Origin: Marinoscillum pacificum
GTDB taxonomy: Bacteria; Bacteroidota; Bacteroidia; Cytophagales; Cyclobacteriaceae
Reading direction: 5' to 3'
Assembly (NCBI RefSeq): GCF_024714495.1
Contig: NZ_JAMZMJ010000019.1
Span: forward strand, 31,516-95,515
Length of the DNA: 64,000 nucleotides
Under the pieces are notes generated by a model. That model was given only the letters and a program-made list of their open reading frames with translations, was not told the DNA's origin and did not search any database. The position numbers were made by a program, and so were the translations under genes. Of the stretch, positions 25,871 through 33,548 are shown piece after piece. Each line of letters begins with the position of its first letter. The stretch's first letter is position 1.

Positions 25871-26365
25871 ATGCGAAGAGATCTTAAAAAGGAAATTGAG
25901 TATTTCAAAATGCGACATCCCTCAAGGATTTATGTTAGTAAGTCTTTTCCATACCTAAAGTTCAGGAGCGTATTTACCAACGAAAAACGGTTCATTAAAA
26001 AGGTATTTAAAAAGGAAACTGTCAACGAATTTGCTGAAGTAAATGTTGAAATCGTCCTACGTGAATCTAGTCTTTTTGCAAATAAGTATCAAATCAGCGC
26101 TATAATCTATTCAATTAAGGATACTAACCTATTGGAGTTTACACTGCAAAGATTCATTGAAGACGAAAATGAAAAAGCAACTCCAGTTAAAGAATCAGCA
26201 ATCTCTTTCAGTCAAGAGGAATTTACAGCACTAATTAAATTCTTGAGCGACCTCAAATTTCTAGACTTCTCCAACAAAGAGAGATTTGTTGTTGAAGAAG
26301 GCACTCTTCCAAAGAGAAAGATTTTATTGAATCTTTCGCCTCAGTTGGTGTTGCTCACCAACTGA
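25871..26365 (+). CDS. Unrecognised 164-aa protein, possibly 3'-truncated
   Basis: No signal peptide or TM. Basic N terminus (MRRDLKKEIEYF), a central beta-rich part, and the segment ISFSQEEFTALIKFLSDLKFLDFSNKERFVV, which resembles the helical region before the nuclease domain in DUF4263/Shedu-type proteins; this is a weak resemblance. The final codons and stop lie inside a perfect 10-bp hairpin (26341-26365), so the original C terminus may have been replaced by repeat sequence. It follows the 25043 gene by 72 bp in the same direction and within the same repeat-bounded segment. Confidence 0.55.
   Translation: MRRDLKKEIEYFKMRHPSRIYVSKSFPYLKFRSVFTNEKRFIKKVFKKETVNEFAEVNVEIVLRESSLFANKYQISAIIYSIKDTNLLEFTLQRFIEDENEKATPVKESAISFSQEEFTALIKFLSDLKFLDFSNKERFVVEEGTLPKRKILLNLSPQLVLLTN
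26341..26365. repeat. Perfect hairpin overlapping the stop codon
   Basis: TCAGTTGGTG and CACCAACTGA form a 10-bp perfect stem with a TTGCT loop. The last three bases are the TGA stop of the 25871 ORF. There is no T run after it, so it is not a standard terminator. The gap to 26473 holds further GC-rich repeat-like words (GTTGGTC, AAGGCAGG) but no gene. Confidence 0.7.
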
Positions 26366-26473
26366 CGAGATGAAGCTAGCCTGCATGAGCCCACCGATTG
26401 TTGGTCACAAGACCCAACAAGAGCAAGGCAGGTACCTTAAAACATTAAACTCAAAACTTAGAAACTTTATTTT

Positions 26474-26714
26474 GTCCTAAACTTTCCCAAAATTCTCTTC
26501 CCTACTTTATGGTATTTTATCTGAAGATCAAGACCTTAGAATGAGCAAATGGAGTAAAAGCGGTATTTTGAAAAAAAGCATTGAATGTTATATCCGTTAG
26601 TAAACGATTATAGACGGATACAAATGGATATCTAATTATTAGTGAACTACTTAATAGATTTCAACCTGTTTCTCTTACAATTAGATAACATGCACAGTGT
26701 AAGTGACATTTTTA
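26474..26714 (+). repeat. Duplicated 240-bp leader, copy B
   Basis: Second copy of the element at 24782-25020, in the same orientation, 1692 bp further on. Conservation is strongest in the 3' half (54 identical bases at 26600-26653), weaker in the middle (26520-26590). It ends 25 bp before the ATG of the HEPN gene, the same spacing as copy A to its gene. Confidence 0.85.
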
Positions 26715-26739
26715 ATACAAGCCAACTGTATATCATAAA

Positions 26740-27729
26740 ATGAGACTTGATTTCGAAGTATATATCCCATTTAGTAAAGTTGACGATGAAGCTGATTCTT
26801 TTACAACTGAATTGACAAATGAATTAATTGAACTATCTGGTAAGATAAAAATTCCATTGGATGACTTTGGATTTGCAATGGTTAAGGTTCATAAAATTGG
26901 TCAGGGAAAAATTGATAAATTAAAGAAAACATATCCGACATATTTTAAGCATGAGTTTTTGGACTTGCTACATTTTGAAATTAAGGTTGATTTTGATTCA
27001 ATATTTAAGTTTAGTGATTCAGTAATGCCTTCTAGAATAAGTCAAGACGACTTAAATCGTGGATTGCTTACATCAATTACAGAATCAAGATTCACGAATT
27101 TTATAATTTTTACCCAGCTTGCATTACCGGGTTCTTTAAACACTGAAAAAGGACTGATTTTAAAGGACAGTATGTACTACCATGATTTCAAACAGTTAAG
27201 TACAAGCTTGGTCGGAATCGCATATGATAAAAATAGCACATGGCCTCATACTCAAAGATTATCTATTCTTAAAGTATGGGAATATATTACAGATAAAACA
27301 ACAATTCTGACAGACAAATCAAATTCAAACATTGAAAACGGATTGAACGCTTTCACATATTTATTTGATTATTCAACAAATACAATGCACAATCTTTTCT
27401 GGGCAATGTCAGGAATTGAAGCTTTATATGCTCATGGAGACCTTGGCATTGGATATCAGATTGATAAAAAAGCAAAGTTATTTTTGGGAGAGCCAAATGA
27501 ATTTAAAAAGGTTCTAACTAAACTGTATAATTTTAGATCAAAGTTTATTCATGGAACTATGAGCATTCCAATTAATAATGGGTGGCTTTCGAATGATGAC
27601 CAAGACCAATATGATAACGAGTTTTATGATATGGAATGCACTGCAAATAGACTTTTAACAGCAACTTTGCAAAAAATAATTGACAGTGATTTAAAAACTT
27701 TTGAGTTTGAATTTAAACTAAAACAATAA
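26740..27729 (+). CDS. Apea-like HEPN-domain protein
   Basis: 329 aa, no signal peptide or TM. The C-terminal ~120 residues show the Apea-like HEPN signature: AMSGIEALYAHGDLGIGYQIDKKAKLFLGE, then LYNFRSKFIHG with Arg266 and His271 in an RX4H arrangement, the catalytic pair of HEPN ribonucleases. The N-terminal ~200 residues are beta-rich and unrecognised and may be the sensor part. HEPN proteins act as RNases in abortive infection and toxin-antitoxin systems (established for the superfamily). A defence role here is inference, supported by AT-rich composition and the accessory context. No antitoxin gene is adjacent. Confidence 0.75.
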   Translation: MRLDFEVYIPFSKVDDEADSFTTELTNELIELSGKIKIPLDDFGFAMVKVHKIGQGKIDKLKKTYPTYFKHEFLDLLHFEIKVDFDSIFKFSDSVMPSRISQDDLNRGLLTSITESRFTNFIIFTQLALPGSLNTEKGLILKDSMYYHDFKQLSTSLVGIAYDKNSTWPHTQRLSILKVWEYITDKTTILTDKSNSNIENGLNAFTYLFDYSTNTMHNLFWAMSGIEALYAHGDLGIGYQIDKKAKLFLGEPNEFKKVLTKLYNFRSKFIHGTMSIPINNGWLSNDDQDQYDNEFYDMECTANRLLTATLQKIIDSDLKTFEFEFKLKQ

Positions 27730-27740
27730 ACACTCCTTTC

Positions 27741-27755
27741 GGGATTACAAATCCC
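27741..27755. repeat. GGGATTACAAATCCC palindrome
   Basis: Perfect 6-3-6 palindrome, the third member of the family at 21990-22034. It lies just after the HEPN gene and close to the end of the oxidoreductase gene, near the right border of the accessory region. Confidence 0.6.
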
Positions 27756-27779
27756 CAATAGCTTCATAAACACCTCAAC

Positions 27780-28736
27780 TCAAAACTTACCACTAACCTT
27801 CGCCATTAACTCCTGCAGCTTCGCTGAGTTACTGTGCGGCATAATGTCGGACTGTTTCTTGCCATCAAGGATGTCCTGGCTTACAGCTTGTAGTTCGTGG
27901 TTAAAACCAATGCTCTTTCGGCCGTCGTTGAAGTAGTCGATCTGCTCATCTCCTTGGTAGAGGAAGCACTCGGAAGCCTTCCAGAAAAACGGAATGCGAA
28001 TCGTAGCTTCCGTGCCTATCACAAACAGGTTGTTGTTCAGTTTGCTGCGGAAAGAAGTCGCCAGGTTAGCTGTTTCATCTCCATAGTCAAAGAGGATGTT
28101 CACGTCATCATCCACTCCGGTGCTTGCCTTGTGGCAGATCACGTGGAGTTCCTTCGGGTCTTTACGCATAAATAGCCATGCCATGGCTATTGGGTAAATG
28201 CCCATATCCAGTAGCGCACCACCAGCAAGTTTGGGACTATACATTCTACTCTCTGCATCAAAAGGCACTGCATACCCAAAGTCGGCTTTTACCTGAACGA
28301 GTTTTCCGATGCGGCCTTCATTCACCCACTGCTGGGCTTTCTGGATCGCCGGATGAAAATAAGACCACATCCCTTCCATGAGGTAGCAGTCCTTTTCTTG
28401 TGCGAAAGCTCTCAGTTCTTCAAAATCTTGTGGATTGACCGTGATCGGCTTCTCACAGAGTACTGCTTTTCCAGCAGTCAAAGCTGCTTTGCTGTTTTCA
28501 AAGTGGAAGTTGTGCGGCGTTGCCACGTAGATGGCGTCTATCTCCGGATCTGCGTAAAGCTTTTCATAGGAATCATACGCCTTGACCAGTCCAAAACGGG
28601 TGGCAAACTCGTCTGCAGAACTTTGTGACCGGGAAGCTACCGCTACCAGCTCGGCATTGTCCACAAATTGAAAATCTGACGCAAACTCACCGGCTATTCT
28701 TCCGGTGCCGATGATTCCCCATTTTACTTTTCGCAT
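27780..28736 (-). CDS. Gfo/Idh/MocA-family oxidoreductase
   Basis: About 318 aa from the ATG giving MRKVKWGIIGTGRIAGEF; the longer ATG form (28772) adds twelve residues before the Rossmann fold and is less likely. Motifs: GIIGTGRIA (NAD(P) binding), AVASRSQSSADEFATRFG, DAIYVATPHNFHFENS and ALTAGKAVLCEKPITVNP with the EKP signature, then the C-terminal alpha/beta substrate domain. The family oxidises or reduces sugars and polyols with NAD(P). Substrate unknown. It is divergent from the TPR-CHAT gene. Confidence 0.93.
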   Translation of the reverse strand: MRKVKWGIIGTGRIAGEFASDFQFVDNAELVAVASRSQSSADEFATRFGLVKAYDSYEKLYADPEIDAIYVATPHNFHFENSKAALTAGKAVLCEKPITVNPQDFEELRAFAQEKDCYLMEGMWSYFHPAIQKAQQWVNEGRIGKLVQVKADFGYAVPFDAESRMYSPKLAGGALLDMGIYPIAMAWLFMRKDPKELHVICHKASTGVDDDVNILFDYGDETANLATSFRSKLNNNLFVIGTEATIRIPFFWKASECFLYQGDEQIDYFNDGRKSIGFNHELQAVSQDILDGKKQSDIMPHSNSAKLQELMAKVSGKF

Positions 28737-28807
28737 GTCTAAATTTATCAATTCTTCCGAAACTGGATTCATTGACTTTGCTCTTAGGAAAGCGTAGTTT
28801 TATCCAA

Positions 28808-30370
28808 ATGACGTCAACCCTCATCAAAATCATCCTCTCACTGTTTTGCAGTGCATTGTTACTCGTGGGTCACGCCCAATCCTGGGAGCAAACCAACCGG
28901 CAAGCAATGAGCTATTACCAAAATGGCGATTTGGATCGAGCATTAGAAGCCATCGATCGGGCCATTGAATTGAGTGCTCCTCAGTCTAGTGAACGGTTGA
29001 TTAGTTGGACCAACAAAGGATACTTCCTTTCAGACAAATCGGATTTAACCAACAGCATCTGGCACTTCCGGCAAGCGAGTGATCTGGCGAATCGTCTTTA
29101 CACTTTACCGCATATCGCGCAAACCGATGCTTACACCAATTTGGTGAATGCTTTCCTTCAATCCGGGAGACTGGATAGCGCCGAGTTTTACCTGCAAAAA
29201 GCGTTGCCCAACCACAACTCCATCCAAACGAAGAACCCTGCTCATTATGACAGTTCATATGCAGAGATTACTCGGGCGTTGATCTTGATGAATGCAGCAG
29301 AGGCTTCTCTCTATTACCGAAAAGGTTTGTTGGGACAGGCAATTCAGTCACTGCAAAGTCAGATTGCCTTGATTCGTAAAGTCTATCTCAACTACGAGTC
29401 GTCCACGGATTATCAAAAGTCTCTTAACAACCTGGTGACGTACGAACTCGCAGCTGGTCAACCTGCTGAAGCCAAAGTCTATGCACTGGAATATTGGGAG
29501 TTGGTTCAGGAAAATGAAAATGCTCTCGATCAGGTTTATGCCTTGCTTAATCTGGGAAGCGTCTATCGGGAGTTAGACAATTACGACTCTGCCTTATATT
29601 ACTGGGATCTGGCACAGCGCATCTCCACCAACAATGGATTGGAGCAACGACCCGTTCACTCTTCCCTCCTCAACAATCTTGGTGAAATGCTTTTTGAGTT
29701 GGAGATCTACGATCAGGCCATTAGCTATTTTGTGCAATCTCTCGCTATTCAGTCGAGCAAACCCTTAAAAGATCCAATCACCTACCAAACAACACTCTAC
29801 AACCTGGCAGAGTGCTATCGTTGGAATGGCAACTACCCTGAAGCAGACGAAGCTTATCAAACTTTAATTGCAGACCTGATTGAGGACATCCAACAAAACT
29901 TCACTTACCTGAGCGAAGCAGAGAAACTGATCTTTTATCAAAAGCAACAGGGATTCATTCAGAGCTATCTCTCTTTTGGGTTGGAGATTTCCGGAGTATT
30001 GCCTTTGCAAGACAGTGACGATCCTTACATCAATGACCAGATCGCGGGATCGCTGTACGATCTACAGCTGACAACCAAAGCCATCATTCTCAACTCCAGC
30101 AGGCGCATGAAAGAACGAATTCTAAGCAGTGGCAATGCCGAGTTGATTGCGAATTACGAAAACTGGGACCGATTGAAGAATCTGTATGCGAGCATGCAAA
30201 CCAGCGAATCAACCGCAGAAAACATTCAAACCATCAAAGAGCGAATAGAGAACACAGAAAAGTGGTTGGTGGCTCATTCGCAGAACTTCAAAACGGGCTT
30301 TGAAATGAAACAGATGGATTGGCAAACCATCCAAAATTCGTTGAAAGCTGATGAAGCAGCTATTGAGTGA
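28808..30370 (+). CDS. Secreted TPR protein, N-terminal part of a split TPR-CHAT protease-like protein
   Basis: 520 aa from the ATG giving MTSTLIKIIL; a TTG at 28772 adds twelve residues before the signal peptide. Signal peptide ends GHAQS. Residues ~30-360 form TPR repeats (SYYQNGDLDRALEAIDRAIEL, ALLNLGSVYRELDNYDSALYYWDLAQ, LLNNLGEMLFELEIYDQAISYFVQSL). A helical linker follows, ending [14 protein letters not shown] at a TGA. In intact family members that sequence runs on into the CHAT domain. The next ORF supplies the missing half in the -1 frame with a GTGA overlap. Confidence 0.85.
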   Translation: MTSTLIKIILSLFCSALLLVGHAQSWEQTNRQAMSYYQNGDLDRALEAIDRAIELSAPQSSERLISWTNKGYFLSDKSDLTNSIWHFRQASDLANRLYTLPHIAQTDAYTNLVNAFLQSGRLDSAEFYLQKALPNHNSIQTKNPAHYDSSYAEITRALILMNAAEASLYYRKGLLGQAIQSLQSQIALIRKVYLNYESSTDYQKSLNNLVTYELAAGQPAEAKVYALEYWELVQENENALDQVYALLNLGSVYRELDNYDSALYYWDLAQRISTNNGLEQRPVHSSLLNNLGEMLFELEIYDQAISYFVQSLAIQSSKPLKDPITYQTTLYNLAECYRWNGNYPEADEAYQTLIADLIEDIQQNFTYLSEAEKLIFYQKQQGFIQSYLSFGLEISGVLPLQDSDDPYINDQIAGSLYDLQLTTKAIILNSSRRMKERILSSGNAELIANYENWDRLKNLYASMQTSESTAENIQTIKERIENTEKWLVAHSQNFKTGFEMKQMDWQTIQNSLKADEAAIE

Positions 30371-31404
30371 TTCGGTTACTGGATGGATTGGCGTATTTGG
30401 CATTGATAGTTACTCCTGAAACCAGCGAGCAACCCAAAATGGCATTGGTGCTGAGCCGCAAGTCGAAACATTTGGAAAAGGAATTGTACCAGGGCTATCA
30501 CAACTCCATGTTGTATCAATTGGAAGATAGCCTGAGCTACACCGTGTATTGGCAACCGATTGGCGATGCGCTCAAGTCTCTGCATCCAAAGCAACAGTTT
30601 CCAAAACGCATTTACATTTCCAATGATGGCATTTACAACCAAATCAACTTGCAGTCTCTGCAAGATCCAAAGACTGGAAGGTATTTGCTTGAAGAAACCG
30701 AAGTAGTTCCATTGACCAACACCAAAGAGCTGCTAACTCAGAAAGTGCAGACTAAATCCAAAGAAGCCGTTTTAATTGGCAATCCGCAATTCAGCAATAG
30801 TTCGGCTCGTCAACCATTTAGTGATCTTCCCGGTACGGCGGAAGAAATCAAACAACTTACTAACGAACTGCAAAAAGCCAAATGGAACACGATTCCCTAC
30901 ATTGGCTCACAAGCGACTAAAGACCAGTTATTAAACAGTGACAATCCACGAATTCTGCACATTGCCACTCACGGGTTCTTCACGCCTACCAATTCCACTC
31001 AATGGTCCTCCCTAACAGAAGCCATGCTCGGATCGGGAATCGCATTGGCCGGAGCCAATGATACCAACCAGGGATTAATCTCTGCTTACGAAGTGACCAA
31101 CATGTCTTTGGATCAAACAGAACTAGTCGTACTATCCGCATGCGAAACAGGACTTGGCACCAACAATGCCGGTGAAGGAGTGTATGGATTGCAACGCGCT
31201 TTGCATGTCGCTGGGGCACAACATCTGATCATGAGCTTGTGGAAAGTAGACGATCAAGCCACGCAAGAATTGATGACGTTGTTTTATTCCAACTACTTGA
31301 AATCAAACGCTATTCATCAGTCATTCCGAAAGGCTCAGCTGCAACTGAAAGAAAAATATGCTCATCCATATTACTGGGGAGCTTTTGTGTTGACCGGTAA
31401 ATAA
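30367..31404 (+). CDS. CHAT-domain (caspase-like) half of the split TPR-CHAT protein
   Basis: 345 aa starting at a GTG that overlaps the upstream TGA. It has the complete CHAT domain: [11 protein letters not shown], catalytic His202 in [10 protein letters not shown] and catalytic Cys259 in [11 protein letters not shown], then [24 protein letters not shown] and the closing [16 protein letters not shown] domains are clan CD cysteine peptidases. Alone it lacks a signal peptide, so without fusion or frameshifting it would stay in the cytoplasm, away from its TPR partner. The likely history is a one-base deletion near 30365-30369 in a single ~865-aa gene. Confidence 0.85.
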   Translation: MIRLLDGLAYLALIVTPETSEQPKMALVLSRKSKHLEKELYQGYHNSMLYQLEDSLSYTVYWQPIGDALKSLHPKQQFPKRIYISNDGIYNQINLQSLQDPKTGRYLLEETEVVPLTNTKELLTQKVQTKSKEAVLIGNPQFSNSSARQPFSDLPGTAEEIKQLTNELQKAKWNTIPYIGSQATKDQLLNSDNPRILHIATHGFFTPTNSTQWSSLTEAMLGSGIALAGANDTNQGLISAYEVTNMSLDQTELVVLSACETGLGTNNAGEGVYGLQRALHVAGAQHLIMSLWKVDDQATQELMTLFYSNYLKSNAIHQSFRKAQLQLKEKYAHPYYWGAFVLTGK

Positions 31405-31448
31405 TTACCCAACAATCCCTTAATTTTAGCTATTCAACGCATCCAATT

Positions 31449-31802
31449 ATGAAGAACAACCATCGAATTTATGCCATGGCTTTTGCCGGAGTGTATCCGC
31501 ACTACATCACCAAGGCAGAGAAAAAAGGTCGTACCAAAGAAGAAGTGGACACCATCATTTATTGGCTGACCGGTTACAATGAGCAAGACCTTCAGCGTAT
31601 TCTGGATGACAAAACCAACTTCGAAACGTTCTTCGCTGAAGCACCTGAGCTAAACCCGAATGTATCCTTGATTAAAGGTGTGATTTGTGGCTATCGGGTG
31701 GAAGAGATAGAAGATCCGCTCATGCAAAAAATCCGCTACCTGGATAAGCTGGTTGATGAATTGGCCAAAGGCAAAGCCATGGAAAAGATTCTGAGAAAGT
31801 AA
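31449..31802 (+). CDS. DUF2200 family protein
   Basis: 117 aa, cytoplasmic. Matches the family pattern [41 protein letters not shown] and [27 protein letters not shown]. The function of DUF2200 is unknown; it is a small conserved protein in many bacteria. One base separates it from the Crp/Fnr gene, so they form an operon. Confidence 0.9.
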   Translation: MKNNHRIYAMAFAGVYPHYITKAEKKGRTKEEVDTIIYWLTGYNEQDLQRILDDKTNFETFFAEAPELNPNVSLIKGVICGYRVEEIEDPLMQKIRYLDKLVDELAKGKAMEKILRK

Positions 31803-31803
31803 C

Positions 31804-32382
31804 ATGCAGGATTTCAACAGTCTGATTCAGGCACATTTTGGCAAGCTCTCCGATCAGGAACTGAAGACTATCCGTTCCTATTTCAAAGAAGAGCAGCTGA
31901 GTAAAAACGACTACTTCACCAAGGCAGGAGATGTTTGCAAACGACTAAGCCTCGTAAAATCTGGTCTTTTGAGAGTTTATGCCATTTCAGAAGGTCGGGA
32001 AGTCACCCAATGGATTTCTACAGAAAACTACCTGGTTACTGAAATCATGGGTTTCTTCTTCGAGCAACCCAACCGATGGAGTATCCAGGCACTGACTGAT
32101 GTGGAGCTTCTGACCATCAATAAATCCCATTACCTAAGACTCTGCAAGGAGTTTCCTAAATGGAACGAGATTGAAAAACAGTTCATCATCAAGTGCTTCA
32201 AAACACTCGAAGATCGGGTGTTCACCCATTTGTCCATGACGACTGAACAGCGCTATGATTTGTACTTTAATCAAAACAAAGAATTGTTCAATCTGGTGCC
32301 CTTGCAATACATTGCTTCCGTATTGGGAATGACCCCAGAAACCTTTAGTCGCATTCGAAAAAGACGCTTGGAGAATTCTTGA
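31804..32382 (+). CDS. Crp/Fnr-family transcriptional regulator
   Basis: 192 aa. Cyclic-nucleotide-binding-like beta-roll at the N terminus (YFTKAGDVCKRLSLVKSGLLRVYAIS, EVTQWISTENYLVTEIMGFF), dimer helix, and C-terminal winged helix (LQYIASVLGMTPETFSRIRKRR). Like most Bacteroidota members it lacks a clear cAMP phosphate cassette, so its signal is unknown. It follows the DUF2200 gene by one base. Confidence 0.9.
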   Translation: MQDFNSLIQAHFGKLSDQELKTIRSYFKEEQLSKNDYFTKAGDVCKRLSLVKSGLLRVYAISEGREVTQWISTENYLVTEIMGFFFEQPNRWSIQALTDVELLTINKSHYLRLCKEFPKWNEIEKQFIIKCFKTLEDRVFTHLSMTTEQRYDLYFNQNKELFNLVPLQYIASVLGMTPETFSRIRKRRLENS

Positions 32383-32449
32383 TTTATGTCAAGAGCTGCT
32401 GTTTAGAATTGCCTGACCTTCGTGTCATAATCATTAAACAAACGCATTC

Positions 32450-32809
32450 ATGACAACTAGCATCAAACTCGAAGAACTTGGTCAATTCCTATTCGCTATC
32501 CTACTTTTCTCACAATTGGACTTTTCCTGGTGGTTGTTCCCGGCTCTCCTATTGCTCCCAGACCTTTCCATGGTCGGCTATCTGGCCAACACGAAAATTG
32601 GCGCATGGACGTATAACCTGTTTCACCACAAACTTCTAGCGATCGCGGTAATTGTATTGGGTTATTGGACAGGGAACTCTATCATTTCATTAACCGGAAT
32701 CATCTTGTTTGGTCATTCGGCCATGGATCGCATGTTTGGTTATGGTTTGAAGTACAACGATGATTTCAAGCACACCCATTTGGGTTGGATTGGAGGCACA
32801 AAAAATTGA
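32450..32809 (+). CDS. DUF4260 family membrane protein
   Basis: 119 aa with three or four hydrophobic helices and the family motifs LLLLPDLSMVGYLANTKIGAWTYNLFHH and GHSAMDRMFGYGLKYNDDFKHTHLGWIG. Inner membrane, function unknown. Start at ATG 32450, 67 bp after the regulator, so the Crp-like protein may control it. Confidence 0.9.
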   Translation: MTTSIKLEELGQFLFAILLFSQLDFSWWLFPALLLLPDLSMVGYLANTKIGAWTYNLFHHKLLAIAVIVLGYWTGNSIISLTGIILFGHSAMDRMFGYGLKYNDDFKHTHLGWIGGTKN

Positions 32810-32833
32810 TTGCTAAATCTTCTACTTAAAAGC

Positions 32834-32919
32834 TGTCATTTCGACTCTGGAGAAATCTGTGTTGAAATGATGGTTATCACTTTCTTAGATGCAAGATTCC
32901 TCGTTACCTCGGAATGACA
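32834..32919. repeat. Dispersed palindromic repeat (TGTCATTTCGA/TCGGAATGACA)
   Basis: Outer arms TGTCATTTCGA (32834-32844) and TCGGAATGACA (32909-32919) are inverted with one mismatch over 11. The inside has AGAAATC-type words usual for this REP-like family. It sits in a 394-bp gap that otherwise holds only the ArsR promoter. Confidence 0.65.
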
Positions 32920-33164
32920 TTTTAAAAGTGCTTTTGAGATAGCATTAAATCCTTTTCTCAATATGAATTAGTGCAATTTCATTGAACTTCACTTTTAAAC
33001 AACCAGAACTAAGACTCCCCTAGAATCCATTCCTCGCAGCATTTCTGATTAAAAAGAACATATGGATCTAAGGAGTAACACTCGCCTTCAAGAAACAAAC
33101 ACCTCGCTATCAAACACTTAAATCATTTAACCTCTCTGTTCCCAAAATAATTCTTGACAAAATA

Positions 33165-33196
33165 TTTGCGCAACCACATTGTTGCGTATATATTTG
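33165..33196 (+). promoter_or_regulatory. Bacteroidota promoter of the ArsR operon
   Basis: TTTG at 33165-33168 (-33) and TATATTTG at 33189-33196 (-7, TAnnTTTG) are separated by 20 bp. The expected start of transcription falls within a few bases of the ArsR ATG at 33204, so the mRNA may be leaderless. Between the boxes, CGCAAC and GTTGCG form a perfect inverted repeat with a 6-bp spacer. Confidence 0.7.
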
Positions 33197-33216
33197 CAAC
33201 CATATGGTAGCAAATA
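33191..33216. promoter_or_regulatory. 26-bp near-perfect palindrome over -7 box and start codon (ArsR operator)
   Basis: Twelve of thirteen base pairs match across the centre at 33203/33204, with the ATG in the right half and TTTG of the -7 box in the left. Its arms contain GCAACC/GGTAGC words like those in the promoter spacer. The position fits auto-repression by the ArsR protein. Confidence 0.7.
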
Positions 33217-33548
33217 AATCAAAACCCATCAGGCGAGACATATTTCAAGCCATTGCCGATCCTACACGGAGGGCGATCATTTTTCTACTGGCGGTTGGCG
33301 CCATGACTCCCAATGCCATCGCCGAGCATTTCAACAGCAGCCGACAGGCGGTATCCAAGCACCTGAAAGTACTGGTAGAATGTGAAGTGGTAAACCAGGA
33401 GCAACAAGGACGCGAAATTCACTACCACCTCAACAGTGAAAAGATGAAAGAAATCGAAAAATGGCTAGAGCAGTTTAAGAAAGTGATGGAAAATCGCTTC
33501 AACAATCTGGATCAATACCTGGCCAAACTTAAAAATCAGAAAAGCTAA
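33204..33548 (+). CDS. ArsR-family winged-helix regulator
   Basis: 114 aa. FQAIADPTRRAIIFLLAVGAMTPNAIAEHFNSSRQAVSKHLKVLVECEVVNQEQQGREIHYHLNSEKMKEIEKWL is the classic ArsR fold of the AHSA1-linked subgroup. No Cys metal ligands are visible in the recognition helix, so it is probably not a metal sensor. It leads a four-gene operon with overlapping or touching genes (AHSA1, AHSA1-VOC, DoxX). Confidence 0.93.
   Translation: MVANKSKPIRRDIFQAIADPTRRAIIFLLAVGAMTPNAIAEHFNSSRQAVSKHLKVLVECEVVNQEQQGREIHYHLNSEKMKEIEKWLEQFKKVMENRFNNLDQYLAKLKNQKS

Noticed and set aside
24782..26714. Interpretation of the duplicated leaders as a CRISPR array or integron attC sites
   Set aside because: There are only two copies, the unit is 240 bp with no regular spacers, and no integrase or attC core (RYYYAAC with inverted partner) is visible.
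30340..30380. Programmed -1 ribosomal frameshift at the TPR-CHAT junction
   Set aside because: No slippery heptamer (X XXY YYZ) lies before the stop; mutation or translational coupling explains it better.
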